64,000 bases of DNA from Halopseudomonas pertucinogena (lineage in GTDB: Bacteria > Pseudomonadota > Gammaproteobacteria > Pseudomonadales > Pseudomonadaceae): positions 1 through 64,000 of the forward strand of contig NZ_BMNN01000005.1 in NCBI RefSeq assembly GCF_014646575.1, written 5' to 3'. The notes below the pieces were generated by a model, which was given only the letters and a program-made list of their open reading frames with translations, was not told where the DNA came from and did no database searches. The translations under genes were made by a program, and so were the position numbers. Shown piece after piece: positions 17,948 through 31,282 of this stretch (position 1 is its first letter; the number at the start of each line of letters is the position of its first letter).

Positions 17948-19156
17948 GTGGAACCGAACAACGATAACAATCAGCGCGGCGAGCCGCAGCAGCCGGAGCC
18001 TGCCGCCGCCGGCGGGTCTGCAGAGAGGACCACTACCGACGGGGCAGGGCGCAAGTCGGCATCCGCTTCGCTGCCGCCCCCCGTTGCCCCGTCCCGGAGC
18101 AGCCGGCGCGGCGCTCGCGGTAATGGCAATCGTGGCGTGGCAGTGCTGGCTCTGCTCCTTGCCGCCGCTGCGCTGGGGGTTTCCGGCTGGCAATGGTATG
18201 AGGACAGGCAACAGGGCGAGGCGCGGCAATCCGATCTGGCGCAGCTGGAAAACCGCCTGACCGAGCTGGCCAACGCCCAGCGGCAGAGTCGCAACAGTGC
18301 GGCCGAGCGTCTCGAAGGTCTGCCCGATGCCGATGGCTGGCAGCAGTCGCAGCGGCTGGTGGCCGACCTGCAGCGCAGCCAGCAGGCGCTGAGCCAGCGG
18401 CTCAGCGATCTGCAGGGTGATGCCCGGGCTGACTGGAAGCTGGCCGAGGCGGAGTACCTGCTGCGACTGGCCTCACTGCGGCTGCTCGCCGCACAGGATG
18501 TAAGCTCCGCCAGGGAACTGCTTGAAGCGGTGGACGATATCCTGCAGGACCAGCCCGACAGCGGCGTGTTCGCCGTGCGCGAGCAGTTGGCCCGTTACCA
18601 GACCCAGCTCGAGGCGCTGCCGGTAGTGGACCGGGCCGGTATCTATCTGAAGCTGGCGGCCCTGCACGAGCAGGTGGACAGCCTGGTAGCCCTGCCGGTC
18701 CCGGTGTTCGATCCCGATGAAGTCACTCCCGAAGAGGAATTCGAGGACCGGCTGGCCCGGCGTACCCGTGGCGAACGCATGCTGATGCGACTGGAGCGTT
18801 ATGTGCGGGTGGACTTCCAGCGGGGCAAGGTGATCACCCCGCTGCTGGACGAGGCGGAGATGCAGCGCGTGCGGCGCACCCTGCAGCTCACTCTGGAGCA
18901 GGCCCAGTGGGCAGTATTGCGGGGCGAGGGCGAGGTCTACCAGGCCAGCATGGAACGGGCCGCGGGCATGCTCGAGCAGTTCTTCGAGATGGAGAACCCG
19001 CAGGTCCGGGCGATGCGCAGCCGCCTGGAGCGTCTAACAGCGGAGCCGATCACGGTGACTCCGCCCGACCTCGCGCCGCTGCAGCAGGGGCTGGCCAGTT
19101 ACATCCAGAGCCGCAGGGCGCCGGCCAGTGGCAGCGGGGAGAGCGCCGATGAGTAA
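17948..19156 (+). CDS. hemX: HemX, membrane protein of the hem operon
   Basis: The 402-residue protein begins at a GTG preceded by AGGGGGAA. It has a long Pro/Ser/Ala-rich cytoplasmic N-terminus, a single membrane helix at about residues 65-85 (GVAVLALLLAAAALGVSGWQ) and then a coiled coil. The rest is the HemX domain (DWKLAEAEYLLRLASLRLL, then FDRGKVI-like VDFQRGKVITPLL). It was once annotated as a uroporphyrin-III C-methyltransferase, but it has no methyltransferase motif. Its function in haem synthesis is not established; a scaffold for the haem enzymes is a common suggestion. It overlaps hemY by 8 bases. Confidence 0.92.
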   Translation: MEPNNDNNQRGEPQQPEPAAAGGSAERTTTDGAGRKSASASLPPPVAPSRSSRRGARGNGNRGVAVLALLLAAAALGVSGWQWYEDRQQGEARQSDLAQLENRLTELANAQRQSRNSAAERLEGLPDADGWQQSQRLVADLQRSQQALSQRLSDLQGDARADWKLAEAEYLLRLASLRLLAAQDVSSARELLEAVDDILQDQPDSGVFAVREQLARYQTQLEALPVVDRAGIYLKLAALHEQVDSLVALPVPVFDPDEVTPEEEFEDRLARRTRGERMLMRLERYVRVDFQRGKVITPLLDEAEMQRVRRTLQLTLEQAQWAVLRGEGEVYQASMERAAGMLEQFFEMENPQVRAMRSRLERLTAEPITVTPPDLAPLQQGLASYIQSRRAPASGSGESADE

Positions 19157-20384
19157 GAGCTATGTGGCGGTGCTGGTGGTGCTGCTGGTCGCCGCCCTGC
19201 TGGGCATGGCGGTGGCGGAGGACCCGGGATACCTGCTGATTGCCTGGCGCAACATGTCGGTGGAAACCAGTATCTGGGTAGGGCTGGCCTTCCTGCTCGC
19301 GCTGTGGCTGCTGCTCAACCTGCTGCGGGCGCTGGTGCGGCTGGCCAGCGCGTCCAGCCGCCGGGTTAACCCCTGGTCCCGGCGCAACCGTGCGCGGCGG
19401 GCCAACCAGGTCACCACCCGCGGGCTGCTGGAATTTGCCGAAGGGCACTGGGCGAACAGCCTCAAGCTGCTGCGCCGTTCCGCCCCGCACGCCGACCAGC
19501 CACTGATCAATTATCTGGCAGCGGCCCGTGCCGCCCACGAGCTGGAGGACTACCGCGAGTCGGACAACCTGCTGCGTGAGGCCCATGAATCCACACCGAA
19601 CGCCGACGTGGCGATTGCCGTCACCCAGGCACAGCTGCAGATCGCCAGAGGTCAGCTGGAACAGGCACTGGCGACGCTGACCCGGGTGCGCAAGGACCAT
19701 CCCCGGCACCTGTATGCGATCAAGCTGATGGGGCAGTTGTATCTGCGGCTCGAGGACTGGGAGCGGCTGGAGCAGTTGCTGCCGGAGCTGCGTCGCCACC
19801 GTCTGCACAGCGAGGCGGATCAGCTGGCGCTGGAGAAGCGGGTCTACAGCGCATTGCTGGTGCAGGCTGGCAAGCGCACCGAGGATGTGGTCACCGGCGA
19901 GGCGAACCCGGTCAGCCGGGTGTGGGAAAAGTTGCCGAAACCGTTGAAGCAGGATTCCACCCTGCTGGAGACCTACAGTCTGCAGCTGCGGGCATCAGGG
20001 GCGGAAGTGCATGCGGAGAAGGTATTGCGCGAGGCGCTCAACGACCGCTACAGCGACCGGCTGGTGCATATCTACGGGCTGGTTCGCGGCGCCGATCCGG
20101 CCCGCCAGTTGAGCTCGGCCGAAGCCTGGCTGGCGGAGCATCCCCATGACGCCACCCTGTTGCTGGCGCTGGGCCGGCTGGCGTTGCGCAATCATCTGTG
20201 GGGCAAGGCGAGAGAGTATCTGGAGTCCAGCTTTGCCAACCGCCGTGATATCCAGACCTGTGCCGAACTGGTGCGCCTGCTGGAGCATATGGGCGAGCAT
20301 CAGGCTGCGCAGAAGATGCTGCGCCAGGGCTTCGCGCTGATGGTCCACGACCTGCCGGAACTGCCGCAACCCAGTCGGGCATGA
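19149..20384 (+). CDS. hemY: HemY, TPR membrane protein of the hem operon
   Basis: The 411-residue inner-membrane protein has two N-terminal membrane helices (residues about 4-24 and 42-66). A linker rich in Arg follows, then a periplasm/cytoplasm domain of tetratricopeptide-like helices (LINYLAAARAAHELEDYRESDNL, VAIAVTQAQLQIARGQLEQALA). The gene's name is shared with an unrelated protoporphyrinogen oxidase; this is the HemY_N/TPR type found after hemX. Its 5' end overlaps hemX by 8 bases. It closes the hemCDXY operon and converges on the ferredoxin-reductase gene. Confidence 0.92.
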   Translation: MSKSYVAVLVVLLVAALLGMAVAEDPGYLLIAWRNMSVETSIWVGLAFLLALWLLLNLLRALVRLASASSRRVNPWSRRNRARRANQVTTRGLLEFAEGHWANSLKLLRRSAPHADQPLINYLAAARAAHELEDYRESDNLLREAHESTPNADVAIAVTQAQLQIARGQLEQALATLTRVRKDHPRHLYAIKLMGQLYLRLEDWERLEQLLPELRRHRLHSEADQLALEKRVYSALLVQAGKRTEDVVTGEANPVSRVWEKLPKPLKQDSTLLETYSLQLRASGAEVHAEKVLREALNDRYSDRLVHIYGLVRGADPARQLSSAEAWLAEHPHDATLLLALGRLALRNHLWGKAREYLESSFANRRDIQTCAELVRLLEHMGEHQAAQKMLRQGFALMVHDLPELPQPSRA

Positions 20385-20391
20385 CGGTAAT

Positions 20392-20432
20392 CGACCGGCG
20401 CCGCCGGCGGGGCGTCAGGCCCGCGCCGGTCG
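20392..20432. terminator. Hairpin between convergent hemY and reductase genes
   Basis: Arms 20392-20401 and 20423-20432 form a 10-bp perfect stem; the 21-base loop itself contains a ccgccggcgg palindrome. It fills the 52-base gap between two convergent stops, so it may serve both. T runs are weak. Confidence 0.5.
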
Positions 20433-20436
20433 CGGC

Positions 20437-21408
20437 TCAATCTTCCCGCGGCGCGTAACTGAAGACATCGGAGTGGATCTGCTCCCGCACCGCCCCGGCG
20501 GCGAGCAGGGCGTCCAGGGTCGCGTAGACCATGGGCGGTGAGCCACACAGATAGATGTCGTAGTCCGCCAGCACGGCCAGATCCTCACAGACGGCTTCAC
20601 AGAGCATGCCCTGACGACCAGGCCAGTCCGGCGTATCGCTGACCACCTGATGCAGGTACACATTCTCCTGCTGTTGCCAATGCTGCCAATGCGGCGCGCT
20701 GTAGAAATCCCCGGGGTGACGTACGCCCCAGTACATATGCATGGGCAGGGTGAAGCCCTCATGCAGGCAGAATTCGGTCAGGCTCTGCATCTGTGCCAGT
20801 CCGGTGCCGGCAGCCACCATCACCAGTGGCCGTTGCGGCAGGCGCGGCAGGCAGCAGTCCCCCAGCGGCGCGCGCACCCGTACCATGCGCTGCTCGCGAA
20901 TGTGCTCGACCAGCGCGCGGGTACTGTCTTCCCGCAGCAGGATATGCAGCTCGAGCAGTCGCTCCTCATGGGGCGCCGAGGCTATGGAAAATGCTGACAG
21001 TTCGCCGTCCGGTCGCTCCAGCAGCAGGTACTGGCCGGCGTGATAGCGCAGGGGCTTCCCCGCAGGGGTGCGCAGCAGCACACGGCACACGTCACCGCCA
21101 ACGTCCTGGATTTCGACCAGCTGGCAGGCGAGACTGCGCACCGGAAGCTCGTCCGGCGCCAGCACGCCCTGCCATTCCACCTCGCAGTCTTCCAGCGGCT
21201 CGGCAATGCAGGTGTAGAGTTCGCCGCGGGTACGCTCGGTGCCGTTCTGCGAAACCCGACCGCTGATCAGGTTGGCGGCACAGATATGGCAGTTGCCGTT
21301 GCGACAGCTCTGCGGCGCGTCAAAGCCCAGGCGGCGGACCGCATCGATGATGCGCTCGCCCGGCAACAGTTCGATGACATGCCCGGAGGGCTGCAGGGTA
21401 ACCTTCAT
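20437..21408 (-). CDS. 2Fe-2S ferredoxin / FAD-NAD(P)H oxidoreductase
   Basis: The 323-residue protein combines a plant-type 2Fe-2S ferredoxin domain with a ferredoxin-NADP reductase module. The cluster ligands are Cys35, Cys40, Cys43 and Cys67. The reductase module has an FAD motif LRYHAGQYLLLERPDGELSAFS (read in two parts), an NAD(P) motif VMVAAGTGLAQMQSL and a C-terminal CGSPPMVYATLDAL. Such genes next to ubiD in Pseudomonas are annotated as CDP-6-deoxy-delta-3,4-glucoseen reductase or NAD(P)H-flavin reductase; the sugar function is unlikely here. The start [14 protein letters not shown] overlaps the ubiD stop in TGATG, so they are translationally coupled. Electron donation to a flavin is plausible, given that UbiD needs prenylated FMN, but this is speculation. 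Confidence 0.85.
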   Translation of the reverse strand: MKVTLQPSGHVIELLPGERIIDAVRRLGFDAPQSCRNGNCHICAANLISGRVSQNGTERTRGELYTCIAEPLEDCEVEWQGVLAPDELPVRSLACQLVEIQDVGGDVCRVLLRTPAGKPLRYHAGQYLLLERPDGELSAFSIASAPHEERLLELHILLREDSTRALVEHIREQRMVRVRAPLGDCCLPRLPQRPLVMVAAGTGLAQMQSLTEFCLHEGFTLPMHMYWGVRHPGDFYSAPHWQHWQQQENVYLHQVVSDTPDWPGRQGMLCEAVCEDLAVLADYDIYLCGSPPMVYATLDALLAAGAVREQIHSDVFSYAPRED

Positions 21409-22874
21409 CAATCGATTCCCAGTTCGTGCCAGAGGGCATCCACGCGCTGCTGCACGGCGGGGTCCTGGACGATAGCGGTGCCCCACTCGCGGGTGGTTTC
21501 ACCGGGCCACTTGTTGGTGGCATCCAGCCCCATCTTGCTCCCCAGCCCGGATGTAGGCGAGGCGAAATCCAGATAATCGATAGGGGTATTGTCGATCATC
21601 ACGGTATCGCGCTTGGGATCCATGCGCGTGGTGATGGCCCAGATCACATCGTTCCAGTCCCGGATATTGATATCGTCATCCACCACGATGACGAACTTGG
21701 TGTACATGAACTGGCGCAGAAAGCTCCATACACCGAGCATCACGCGCTTGGCGTGGCCGGGGTACTGCTTCTTCATCGACACCACCGCCATGCGGTAGGA
21801 GCAGCCCTCGGGCGGCAGATAGAAATCGGTGATCTCCGGGAACTGCTTCTGCAGGATGGGCACGAACACCTCGTTCAGTGCCACACCCAGCACCGCCGGC
21901 TCATCCGGCGGGCGGCCGGTATAGGTACTGTGGTAGATCGGTTTCTCGCGCTGGGTGATGCGCTCGACGGTGAATACCGGGAAGCGGTCCACCTCGTTGT
22001 AGTAGCCGGTGTGGTCACCGAAGGGGCCCTCATCGGCCATCTCGCCCGGGTGGATCACGCCCTCGAGAACGATCTCGGCACTGGCAGGCACCTGCAGATC
22101 GGAGCCGCGGCACTTGACCAGCTCGGTGCGCTGGCCGCGCAGCAGGCCGGCAAAGGCGTATTCGGATAGGGTATCGGGCACCGGGGTAACCGCACCGAGG
22201 ATGGTGGCAGGGTCGGCGCCCAGGGCCACGGCGACCGGGAAGGGCTCACCGGGGTGCTTCTCGCACCATTCGCGGAAGTCCAGCGCCCCGCCACGGTGGC
22301 TGAGCCAGCGCATGATCACCTTGTTGCGCCCGATCACCTGCTGGCGGTAGATACCCAGGTTCTGTCGGTCCTTGTTCGGACCGCGGGTGATGACCAGCCC
22401 CCAGGTGATCAGCGGTCCGGCATCGCCGGGCCAGCAGGTCTGCACCGGAATACGGGACAGATCGACATCGTCTCCTTCAAGGACGGTGGCCTGGCAGGGC
22501 GCATCGCGCACTACCTTGGGGGCCATCGAGATCACCTTCTTTACCAGCGGCAGCTTGGACCAGGCGTCCTTGAAGCCCTTCGGCGGGTCGGGTTCCTTCA
22601 GGTAGGCCAGCAGCTTGCCGATCTCGCGCAGCTCGCTGACGTCACTGGCGCCCATGCCCATGGCGACGCGTTCCGGCGTGCCGAACAGGTTGCCCAGCAC
22701 CGGCATGTCGAAACCGGTGGGGTTCTCGAACAGCAGCGCCGGGCCAGCCTTGCGCAGCACCCGGTCACAGACTTCGGTCATTTCCAGAACAGGGGAGACG
22801 GGAGTCTGGATGCGCTTGAGTTCACCGCGCTGTTCCAGGCCCTTGATGAAGTCACGAAGATCGGAATATTGCAT
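21408..22874 (-). CDS. ubiD: UbiD, 3-octaprenyl-4-hydroxybenzoate decarboxylase
   Basis: UbiD decarboxylates the prenylated 4-hydroxybenzoate in ubiquinone synthesis, using prenyl-FMN made by UbiX. The protein has 488 residues, standard for the family. It contains the typical start [22 protein letters not shown], the [11 protein letters not shown] motif with the conserved catalytic-site Glu before it ([10 protein letters not shown]), [18 protein letters not shown], and [16 protein letters not shown] near the end. Start and stop are clear. It lies 161 bases upstream (in its own direction) of nothing else on this strand except the coupled reductase. The gap at 22875-23035 to rho shows no gene. 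Confidence 0.97.
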   Translation of the reverse strand: MQYSDLRDFIKGLEQRGELKRIQTPVSPVLEMTEVCDRVLRKAGPALLFENPTGFDMPVLGNLFGTPERVAMGMGASDVSELREIGKLLAYLKEPDPPKGFKDAWSKLPLVKKVISMAPKVVRDAPCQATVLEGDDVDLSRIPVQTCWPGDAGPLITWGLVITRGPNKDRQNLGIYRQQVIGRNKVIMRWLSHRGGALDFREWCEKHPGEPFPVAVALGADPATILGAVTPVPDTLSEYAFAGLLRGQRTELVKCRGSDLQVPASAEIVLEGVIHPGEMADEGPFGDHTGYYNEVDRFPVFTVERITQREKPIYHSTYTGRPPDEPAVLGVALNEVFVPILQKQFPEITDFYLPPEGCSYRMAVVSMKKQYPGHAKRVMLGVWSFLRQFMYTKFVIVVDDDINIRDWNDVIWAITTRMDPKRDTVMIDNTPIDYLDFASPTSGLGSKMGLDATNKWPGETTREWGTAIVQDPAVQQRVDALWHELGID

Positions 22875-23035
22875 GGCAGCTTCAGGTCTCGGGGCTGCAG
22901 GCGGCGAGCTGATGGGTGATCAGGCGCGCTGCCTGCGAGGGTGTGTTGAGGCGGCAGCCGACGGCGCGGCGGCGGTCGGGCCACGCTGCGACGGCATGTC
23001 ATGCACCGTCGACAGCGTGCCGCTGGCAGCTGGGA

Positions 23036-24301
23036 TCAGTTCTTGGCGCGCTTCATCGACATGAAGAATTCGTCGTTGGTCTTGGTGTCCTTCAGACGAT
23101 CCAGCAGGAATTCGATGGCGGCAATCTCGTCCATGGAGTGCAGGATCTTGCGCAGGATCCACATCCGCTGCAGCTCGTCTTCGCTGGTCAGCAGCTCTTC
23201 GCGGCGGGTGCCGGAGCGGTTGATGTTGATGGCGGGGAACACGCGCTTCTCGGCAATCTTGCGATCCAGGTGGATCTCCATGTTGCCGGTGCCCTTGAAT
23301 TCCTCGTAGATCACTTCGTCCATCTTCGAGCCGGTATCAACCAGTGCAGTGGCAATGATGGTCAGGCTGCCGCCTTCCTCGATGTTGCGGGCCGCGCCGA
23401 AGAACCGCTTGGGTTTTTCCAGGGCGTGGGCGTCGACACCACCGGTCAGCACCTTGCCGGAGCTGGGAATCACGGTGTTGTAGGCACGGGCCAGGCGGGT
23501 GATGGAGTCCAGCAGGATGACCACATCCTTCTTGTGCTCGACCAGGCGCTTGGCCTTCTCGATGACCATCTCGGCAACCTGCACGTGACGCGCCGGCGGC
23601 TCGTCGAAGGTGGAGGCGACCACTTCGCCGCGCACGGTGCGCTGCATCTCGGTCACTTCCTCGGGCCGCTCGTCGATCAGCAGGACGATCAGGTGACACT
23701 CGGGGTTGTTGCGGGAAATGTTCGATGCCACGTTCTGCAGCATCAGGGTCTTGCCCGCCTTGGGCGGGGCGACCAGCAGGCCGCGCTGGCCCTTGCCGAT
23801 AGGCGCACAGAGGTCGATGATCCGGGCGGTCAGGTCCTCGGTGGAGCCGTTACCCGCTTCCATCACCAGACGCTCATCCGGGAACAGGGGAGTCAGGTTC
23901 TCGAACAGGATCTTGTTCTTGGTGTTCTCCGGCCGGTCGAAGTTGATCGAATCGACTTTCAGCAGCGCAAAGTAGCGCTCGCCATCCTTCGGCGGGCGGA
24001 TCTTGCCGGAAATGGTGTCGCCGGTACGCAGGTTGAAGCGGCGGATCTGACTCGGGGACACATAGATATCATCGGGGCCTGCCAGATAAGAGGAGTCGGC
24101 AGAGCGCAGAAAACCGAAACCATCCTGCAGAATCTCCAGGACGCCATCGCCGTGAATGTCTTCGCCGCCCTTCGCGTGCTTTTTCAGGATGGCGAAGATC
24201 ACATCCTGTTTGCGCGAACGACCCATGTTTTCCAGGGCCATCTGCTCGGCGAGTTCGAGAAGTTCAGTTATGGGTTTTTGCTTGAGTTCAGTCAGGTTCA
24301 T
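23036..24301 (-). CDS. rho: Transcription termination factor Rho
   Basis: Rho is the hexameric RNA helicase that ends transcription at untranslated, C-rich RNA. The 421-residue protein has the N-terminal [21 protein letters not shown] helical part. The RNA-binding cold-shock domain follows ([36 protein letters not shown] as separate motifs). The ATPase domain has Walker [13 protein letters not shown], Walker [18 protein letters not shown] and the Q-loop/R-loop region [21 protein letters not shown]. It is on the same strand as trxA, 210 bases downstream of its stop. That gap includes the trxA terminator and an untranslated leader in which no small gene is evident. Confidence 0.98.
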   Translation of the reverse strand: MNLTELKQKPITELLELAEQMALENMGRSRKQDVIFAILKKHAKGGEDIHGDGVLEILQDGFGFLRSADSSYLAGPDDIYVSPSQIRRFNLRTGDTISGKIRPPKDGERYFALLKVDSINFDRPENTKNKILFENLTPLFPDERLVMEAGNGSTEDLTARIIDLCAPIGKGQRGLLVAPPKAGKTLMLQNVASNISRNNPECHLIVLLIDERPEEVTEMQRTVRGEVVASTFDEPPARHVQVAEMVIEKAKRLVEHKKDVVILLDSITRLARAYNTVIPSSGKVLTGGVDAHALEKPKRFFGAARNIEEGGSLTIIATALVDTGSKMDEVIYEEFKGTGNMEIHLDRKIAEKRVFPAININRSGTRREELLTSEDELQRMWILRKILHSMDEIAAIEFLLDRLKDTKTNDEFFMSMKRAKN

Positions 24302-24479
24302 AGGTTCGGTGAGTAAGTGAGGTGTCTATCGGCAGGACGGGGTTAGTAACAGCCGCCATGTGGGGATGGGGCGATGGTTTGGCAAGTAGGGAAGCCAGTT
24401 GCCGCAGGGTGCGACAGGGAGTTGGAAAGCAAATCTAGCACCGCTCGGCGGCGTCGTCTACAGCTGTGACCAACAAAAT

Positions 24480-24503
24480 CCATCCCCGGCGAGCCGGGGA
24501 TGG
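24480..24503 (-). terminator. Rho-independent terminator of trxA
   Basis: A perfect 10-bp GC-rich stem (24480-24489 with 24494-24503) and 4-base loop start 8 bases after the trxA stop. On the minus strand it is followed by attttgttgg, a T-rich tail. Confidence 0.85.
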
Positions 24504-24511
24504 CGGGAAAA

Positions 24512-24838
24512 TCAGATGTTGCTGTCGAGGAAAGCAGCCAGCTGGGATTTGGACAGGGCGCCGACCTTGGTCGCCTCGACATTGCCGTCCTTGAACAGCA
24601 TCAGCGTCGGGATGCCGCGTACGCCGTACTTGGGCGGGGTGTCGGTGTTCTCGTCGATGTTCAGCTTGCAGATCTTCAGCCGGCCTTCATAGTCGCGGGC
24701 AATGTCATCCAGTACCGGGGCAATCATCTTGCACGGGCCACACCATTCGGCCCAGTAATCGACCAGAACAGGGCCGTCGGCCTTCAGCACTTCAGACTCG
24801 AAGCTGCTATCGGTCACGTGCACGATCAAATCACTCAT
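24512..24838 (-). CDS. trxA: Thioredoxin 1
   Basis: This 108-residue cytoplasmic thioredoxin reduces protein disulfides with electrons from thioredoxin reductase. The active site WCGPCK is at residues 32-37 ([11 protein letters not shown]) and the cis-proline loop is [10 protein letters not shown]. The start [14 protein letters not shown] is preceded by GGAGAT at 5-6 bases, and the length equals E. coli TrxA. A long upstream extension of the frame is not used. The divergent ppx gene starts 174 bases away. A strong terminator follows. Confidence 0.98.
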   Translation of the reverse strand: MSDLIVHVTDSSFESEVLKADGPVLVDYWAEWCGPCKMIAPVLDDIARDYEGRLKICKLNIDENTDTPPKYGVRGIPTLMLFKDGNVEATKVGALSKSQLAAFLDSNI

Positions 24839-25011
24839 GAGTATCTCCAGAAAAGGTTCGCCAGGCGCGGATGAGGACGATAATAGCATTCCCCCGGGGA
24901 AGTGTGAAACGCCGCTGCCCCGATGGCGATCCCGGCCTGTTTGTCGCATCGGGCGGACAAGCGTCCCGATGGTTGGGTAGAATCTCGCCACGTTCAACAG
25001 GGGAAACGCGC

Positions 25012-26517
25012 ATGGCGCAGAATGAGCAGCTGGATTCGCCACTGGTGGCGACCATCGATCTGGGCTCCAACAGCTTCCACATGGTACTGGCCAGGGTTGA
25101 CCATGGTGAAGTGCGCATTGTCGAGCGGCTGGGCGAGAAGGTTCAACTGGCCGCCGGTCTGGACGAGAACGACAACCTGGCTGAAGATGCGATGCAGCGC
25201 GGACTGGACTGTCTGCGACGGTTCGCCCAGATGATCAATGGTCTGCCGTCCGGCGCCGTGCGCATCGTCGCGACCAGTACCCTGCGGGTCGCCCGCAACC
25301 GGGCCGATTTCCTACGCCGGGCGAAGGAGATCATCGGCCACCGGGTGGACGTCATCTCCGGCCGCGAGGAGGCCCGCCTGATCTACCTCGGCGTGGCTCA
25401 CACCCTGGCCGATGACGAAGGCAAGCGGCTGGTGGTGGATATCGGTGGAGGCAGTACCGAGTTCATCATCGGCGAGCGTTTCGAATCGCTGCTGCGGGAG
25501 AGCCTGCATATCGGCTGCGTTTCCTTTGCCCGGCAATTCTTCCCCGATGGGCGCATCAGCGAGCGTGCCTATTCCCAAGCCTACACGGCGGCGCGGCTTG
25601 AGCTGATGCCGATCGAGCAGAACATCCAGCGGATGGGCTGGACCGAGGCCGTCGGTGCGTCGGGCACCATCCGCGCGGTCGGGCAGTGCATCCGTGGAGC
25701 CGGTCTGAGCAATGGCGAGGTAACCCGCGAGGGGCTGCAGCGGCTCAAGCGCAGGGTACTCAAGGCCGGTCATGTTGATCGGCTGACCCTGGCCGGGCTG
25801 AAGGCGGAGCGGCGGGGGATTCTGCCCTCGGGGCTGGCCATTGTGGAGGCGCTGTTCGACGCCCTCAACGTGCAGACCATGGTGCATTCGGAGGGCGCCC
25901 TGCGCGAAGGCGTGCTCTACGAGCTGCTTGGCCGCCACCAGCATGAGGATGTGCGCGAACGTTCGCTGACGGCGCTGGCCGAGCGCAGCCATGTCGATCA
26001 GGAACAGGCAGCCCGGGTGGAGCAGAAGGCCGCCAGCCTGCTCGGCCGGGTGGCCGACGCCTGGGGGCTGACCGACAGCAAGCATGCCGACCTGCTGCGC
26101 TGGGCCGCCCGGGTTCACGAAGTGGGTCTGGACATCGCCCACAGCCAGTACCACAAGCACGGTGCCTATCTGATCGAGCACGCCGACCTGCCGGGCTTCT
26201 CCCGCCAGGAGCAGCAGTCCATGGCGCTGCTGGTGCGCGGGCACAGGCGCAACCTGCCGTCCGATGAGAAAATTGCCGAGCTGGGTGAAGAGGGGCCGGC
26301 GCTGCGCCGGCTGTGCATGTTGCTGCGGCTGGCAATTCTCTATCACCATATCCGCGGCTATCAGGACATGCCCGCGCTGGAAGCCGAGGCCGACGACAGC
26401 GGCCTCACGCTGTACTTTCCGCCGGGCTGGCTGGAGCAGAATCCGCTCACCCAGGCCGACTTCGCCCAGGAAGCCGGCTACTGGGCGAAGATCGGCTACA
26501 GGCTGACGGTATTCTGA
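25012..26517 (+). CDS. ppx: Exopolyphosphatase
   Basis: Ppx removes terminal phosphates from polyphosphate. The 501-residue protein belongs to the Ppx/GppA phosphatase family. It has the phosphate-binding motifs [16 protein letters not shown] near the N-terminus and [14 protein letters not shown] near residue 145, and a catalytic Glu in [12 protein letters not shown] near residue 120. The C-terminal HD-like domain contains [21 protein letters not shown]. The start [11 protein letters not shown] follows AGGGGAA; an upstream 47-residue extension is rejected. It converges on ppk, and the two coding regions overlap tail-to-tail by 22 bases. Confidence 0.96.
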   Translation: MAQNEQLDSPLVATIDLGSNSFHMVLARVDHGEVRIVERLGEKVQLAAGLDENDNLAEDAMQRGLDCLRRFAQMINGLPSGAVRIVATSTLRVARNRADFLRRAKEIIGHRVDVISGREEARLIYLGVAHTLADDEGKRLVVDIGGGSTEFIIGERFESLLRESLHIGCVSFARQFFPDGRISERAYSQAYTAARLELMPIEQNIQRMGWTEAVGASGTIRAVGQCIRGAGLSNGEVTREGLQRLKRRVLKAGHVDRLTLAGLKAERRGILPSGLAIVEALFDALNVQTMVHSEGALREGVLYELLGRHQHEDVRERSLTALAERSHVDQEQAARVEQKAASLLGRVADAWGLTDSKHADLLRWAARVHEVGLDIAHSQYHKHGAYLIEHADLPGFSRQEQQSMALLVRGHRRNLPSDEKIAELGEEGPALRRLCMLLRLAILYHHIRGYQDMPALEAEADDSGLTLYFPPGWLEQNPLTQADFAQEAGYWAKIGYRLTVF

Positions 26518-28700
26518 GACGAGCTGGCGAGCTTCTCCAGCAGGGTGGCCTGGACGCTGCGCGGGTTCTGGTTGCCGGTGGGCGTGCTGCGCAGGTAGCT
26601 GCCGTCCGGCTGAAGCAGCCAGGCCTGAGTGTTGTCGCTCAGATACAGCAATAGCTCCTGCTTGGCGCGGCTGACCAGCTTCTTGCCCTCCAGCGGGAAA
26701 CAGCTCTCGACCCGCTTGTCGAGGTTGCGCTCCATCATGTCCGCGCTGGACAGCCAGATCTGTTCCTCCCCCTCGTTGAGGAAGTAATACATCCGGCTGT
26801 GTTCGAGGAACCGGCCGATGATCGAGCGCACACTGATATTGTGCGATACGCCCGCGATGCCCGGTCGCAGGCAGCACATGCCGCGGATGATCAGCTCCAC
26901 CTTCACGCCGGCCTGGGAGGCCTTGTACAGCGCCTTGATCACCTTCACGTCAGTCAGCGAGTTGGCCTTGGCGATGATGTGCGCGGGTTTTCCCGCCTGG
27001 GCGGCCAGGGCCTCGCGGTTGATGAGCTCCAGCAGCTTGCGCTTGAGGGTGAAGGGCGCCTGCAAAAGCTTCTTCATGCGCTGGGCCTTGCCCATGCCGA
27101 TCAGCTGATTGAACAGCTTGTGCACGTCTTCGGTCATGGCCAGGTCGGAGGTCAGCAGGCTGTAGTCGGTATACAGCCGGGCGTTACCCGCGTGGTAGTT
27201 GCCGGTGCCCAGGTGGGCGTAGCGGCGCAGCTCGCGATCTTCCCGGCGCAGGATCAGCATCATCTTGGCGTGGGTCTTGAATCCGACCACACCGTAGATG
27301 ACCACCGCGCCGGCCTGCTGCAGGCGGCTGGCCAGCTGCAGGTTGGATTCCTCGTCGAACCGCGCGCGCAGTTCGATGACCACGGTCACCTCCTTGCCAT
27401 TGCGCGCCGCGTCCACCAGCGAATTGACGATTTCCGAGTTGGCCCCGGTGCGGTACAGCGTCTGCTTGATTGCCAGCACGTTGGGGTCCTGTGCTGCCTG
27501 GCGCAGCATGTCGACCACCGGGCTGAAGGACTCGTAGGGGTGCAGCAGCAGGATGTCCTGCTTGCGGATTGCCGGGAACAGGTTGTCCGGGTTGGTCAGA
27601 ATCCTGGGAATGCCGGGAATGAACGGTGGAAACTGCAGCTCCGGGCGATTGTCCAGCCCGGTGATGGAGAACAGCCGGGTCAGGTTGACCGGGCCGTTGA
27701 CCTCATACAGCTCGGACTCGCTGAGGCCGAACTGCTTCAGCAGGAAGTCCGACAGGTGCTTGGGACAGTTGTCTGCTACCTCCAGCCGCACTGCATCACC
27801 GTAACGGCGTGACAGCAGCTCGCCGCGCAGGGCACGCGCCAGGTCGTCCACCTCGTCCGGGTCGACATCGAGATCGGCGTTGCGGGTCAGGCGGAACTGG
27901 TAGCAACCGCGTACCTTCATGCCGGGGAACAGGTCGTCGGCATGGGCATGGATCATTGAGGACAGGAACACGAAGTTGTCACCGCCGTCGCACAGCTCGT
28001 CGGGCACGCGGATCAGCCGCGGCAGCGAGCGTGGAGCCGGAATGATGGCCAGACCGCTGTCCCGGCCGAAGGCATCCACCCCCTCCAGTTCGACGATGAA
28101 GTTCAGGCTCTTGTTCACCAGCAGCGGGAAGGGATGGGTGGGATCCAGGCCGATCGGGCTGATGATGGGTGCGATCTCGGCACGGAAGAAGCGCCTGACC
28201 CATAGCGTCTGCTTGTATGTCCACTGGCGACGGCGGATGAAGCGGATCTTCTGGCGGGCCAGCTCCGGCAGCAGGATGTCGTTGAGTATTGCGTACTGGC
28301 GCTGCACCTGCTGGTGGGCAATCTCGCTGATCTTGGTCAGCACCTGATGCGGCTGCAGGCCATCCGCGCCGGTCAGTTCCCGGGCGAAGGTGATCTGCTG
28401 CTTGAGCCCGGCCACCCGGATCTCGAAGAACTCGTCCAGGTTGCTGGAGAAGATCAGCAGATACTTCAGCCGCTCCAGCAACGGATAGGACTCATCCAGC
28501 GCCTGCTCCAGCACGCGGATATTGAACTGCAGCTGGGACAGCTCCCGGTGGATGTACAGCTCGGGGGAATCCAGCGAGGGGACGATCGGCTCCACCGGCA
28601 CCGGAAGCGCGGCAGCCGGCGGTTCGGGCTCTGCAGCAAGCTGCGTAACTGTGGTGTCCTGCTGCGGCCAATCCGGCTCGCTGGTGGCGTCCCGCATCAT
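26496..28700 (-). CDS. ppk: Polyphosphate kinase 1
   Basis: Ppk1 builds polyphosphate from ATP at the membrane. The 734-residue protein starts with a Pro/Glu-rich tail and then the N domain from about residue 48 ([22 protein letters not shown]). The family's key features are [24 protein letters not shown] with its active-site His, and [38 protein letters not shown] is near the C-terminus. Two adjacent ATG codons (28700 and 28697) are possible starts. The stop lies inside the ppx 3' end (22 bases of convergent overlap), so read-through RNAs would be complementary. Confidence 0.97.
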   Translation of the reverse strand: MMRDATSEPDWPQQDTTVTQLAAEPEPPAAALPVPVEPIVPSLDSPELYIHRELSQLQFNIRVLEQALDESYPLLERLKYLLIFSSNLDEFFEIRVAGLKQQITFARELTGADGLQPHQVLTKISEIAHQQVQRQYAILNDILLPELARQKIRFIRRRQWTYKQTLWVRRFFRAEIAPIISPIGLDPTHPFPLLVNKSLNFIVELEGVDAFGRDSGLAIIPAPRSLPRLIRVPDELCDGGDNFVFLSSMIHAHADDLFPGMKVRGCYQFRLTRNADLDVDPDEVDDLARALRGELLSRRYGDAVRLEVADNCPKHLSDFLLKQFGLSESELYEVNGPVNLTRLFSITGLDNRPELQFPPFIPGIPRILTNPDNLFPAIRKQDILLLHPYESFSPVVDMLRQAAQDPNVLAIKQTLYRTGANSEIVNSLVDAARNGKEVTVVIELRARFDEESNLQLASRLQQAGAVVIYGVVGFKTHAKMMLILRREDRELRRYAHLGTGNYHAGNARLYTDYSLLTSDLAMTEDVHKLFNQLIGMGKAQRMKKLLQAPFTLKRKLLELINREALAAQAGKPAHIIAKANSLTDVKVIKALYKASQAGVKVELIIRGMCCLRPGIAGVSHNISVRSIIGRFLEHSRMYYFLNEGEEQIWLSSADMMERNLDKRVESCFPLEGKKLVSRAKQELLLYLSDNTQAWLLQPDGSYLRSTPTGNQNPRSVQATLLEKLASSSQNTVSL

Positions 28701-28712
28701 CTTCCTCTGGTA

Positions 28713-31131
<2,419 letters not shown>

Positions 31132-31282
31132 GTTCCAGCGTGACCGATAAGACTAGAACTCCTGCGCGTCAGTTGAAAGCGCCAGCTTCGCAGGATGTGC
31201 GGAGGTTGGCAGAAGAAGGCTAGCCCAGTGCCATCATATGGCTGGCGGGCGGACTTCCGCAATCGATTATTGAAGGTGATAA

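Noticed and set aside
18000..19156. HemX as uroporphyrinogen-III C-methyltransferase
   Set aside because: There is no SAM-binding or CobA-like motif; the old family name does not fit the sequence.
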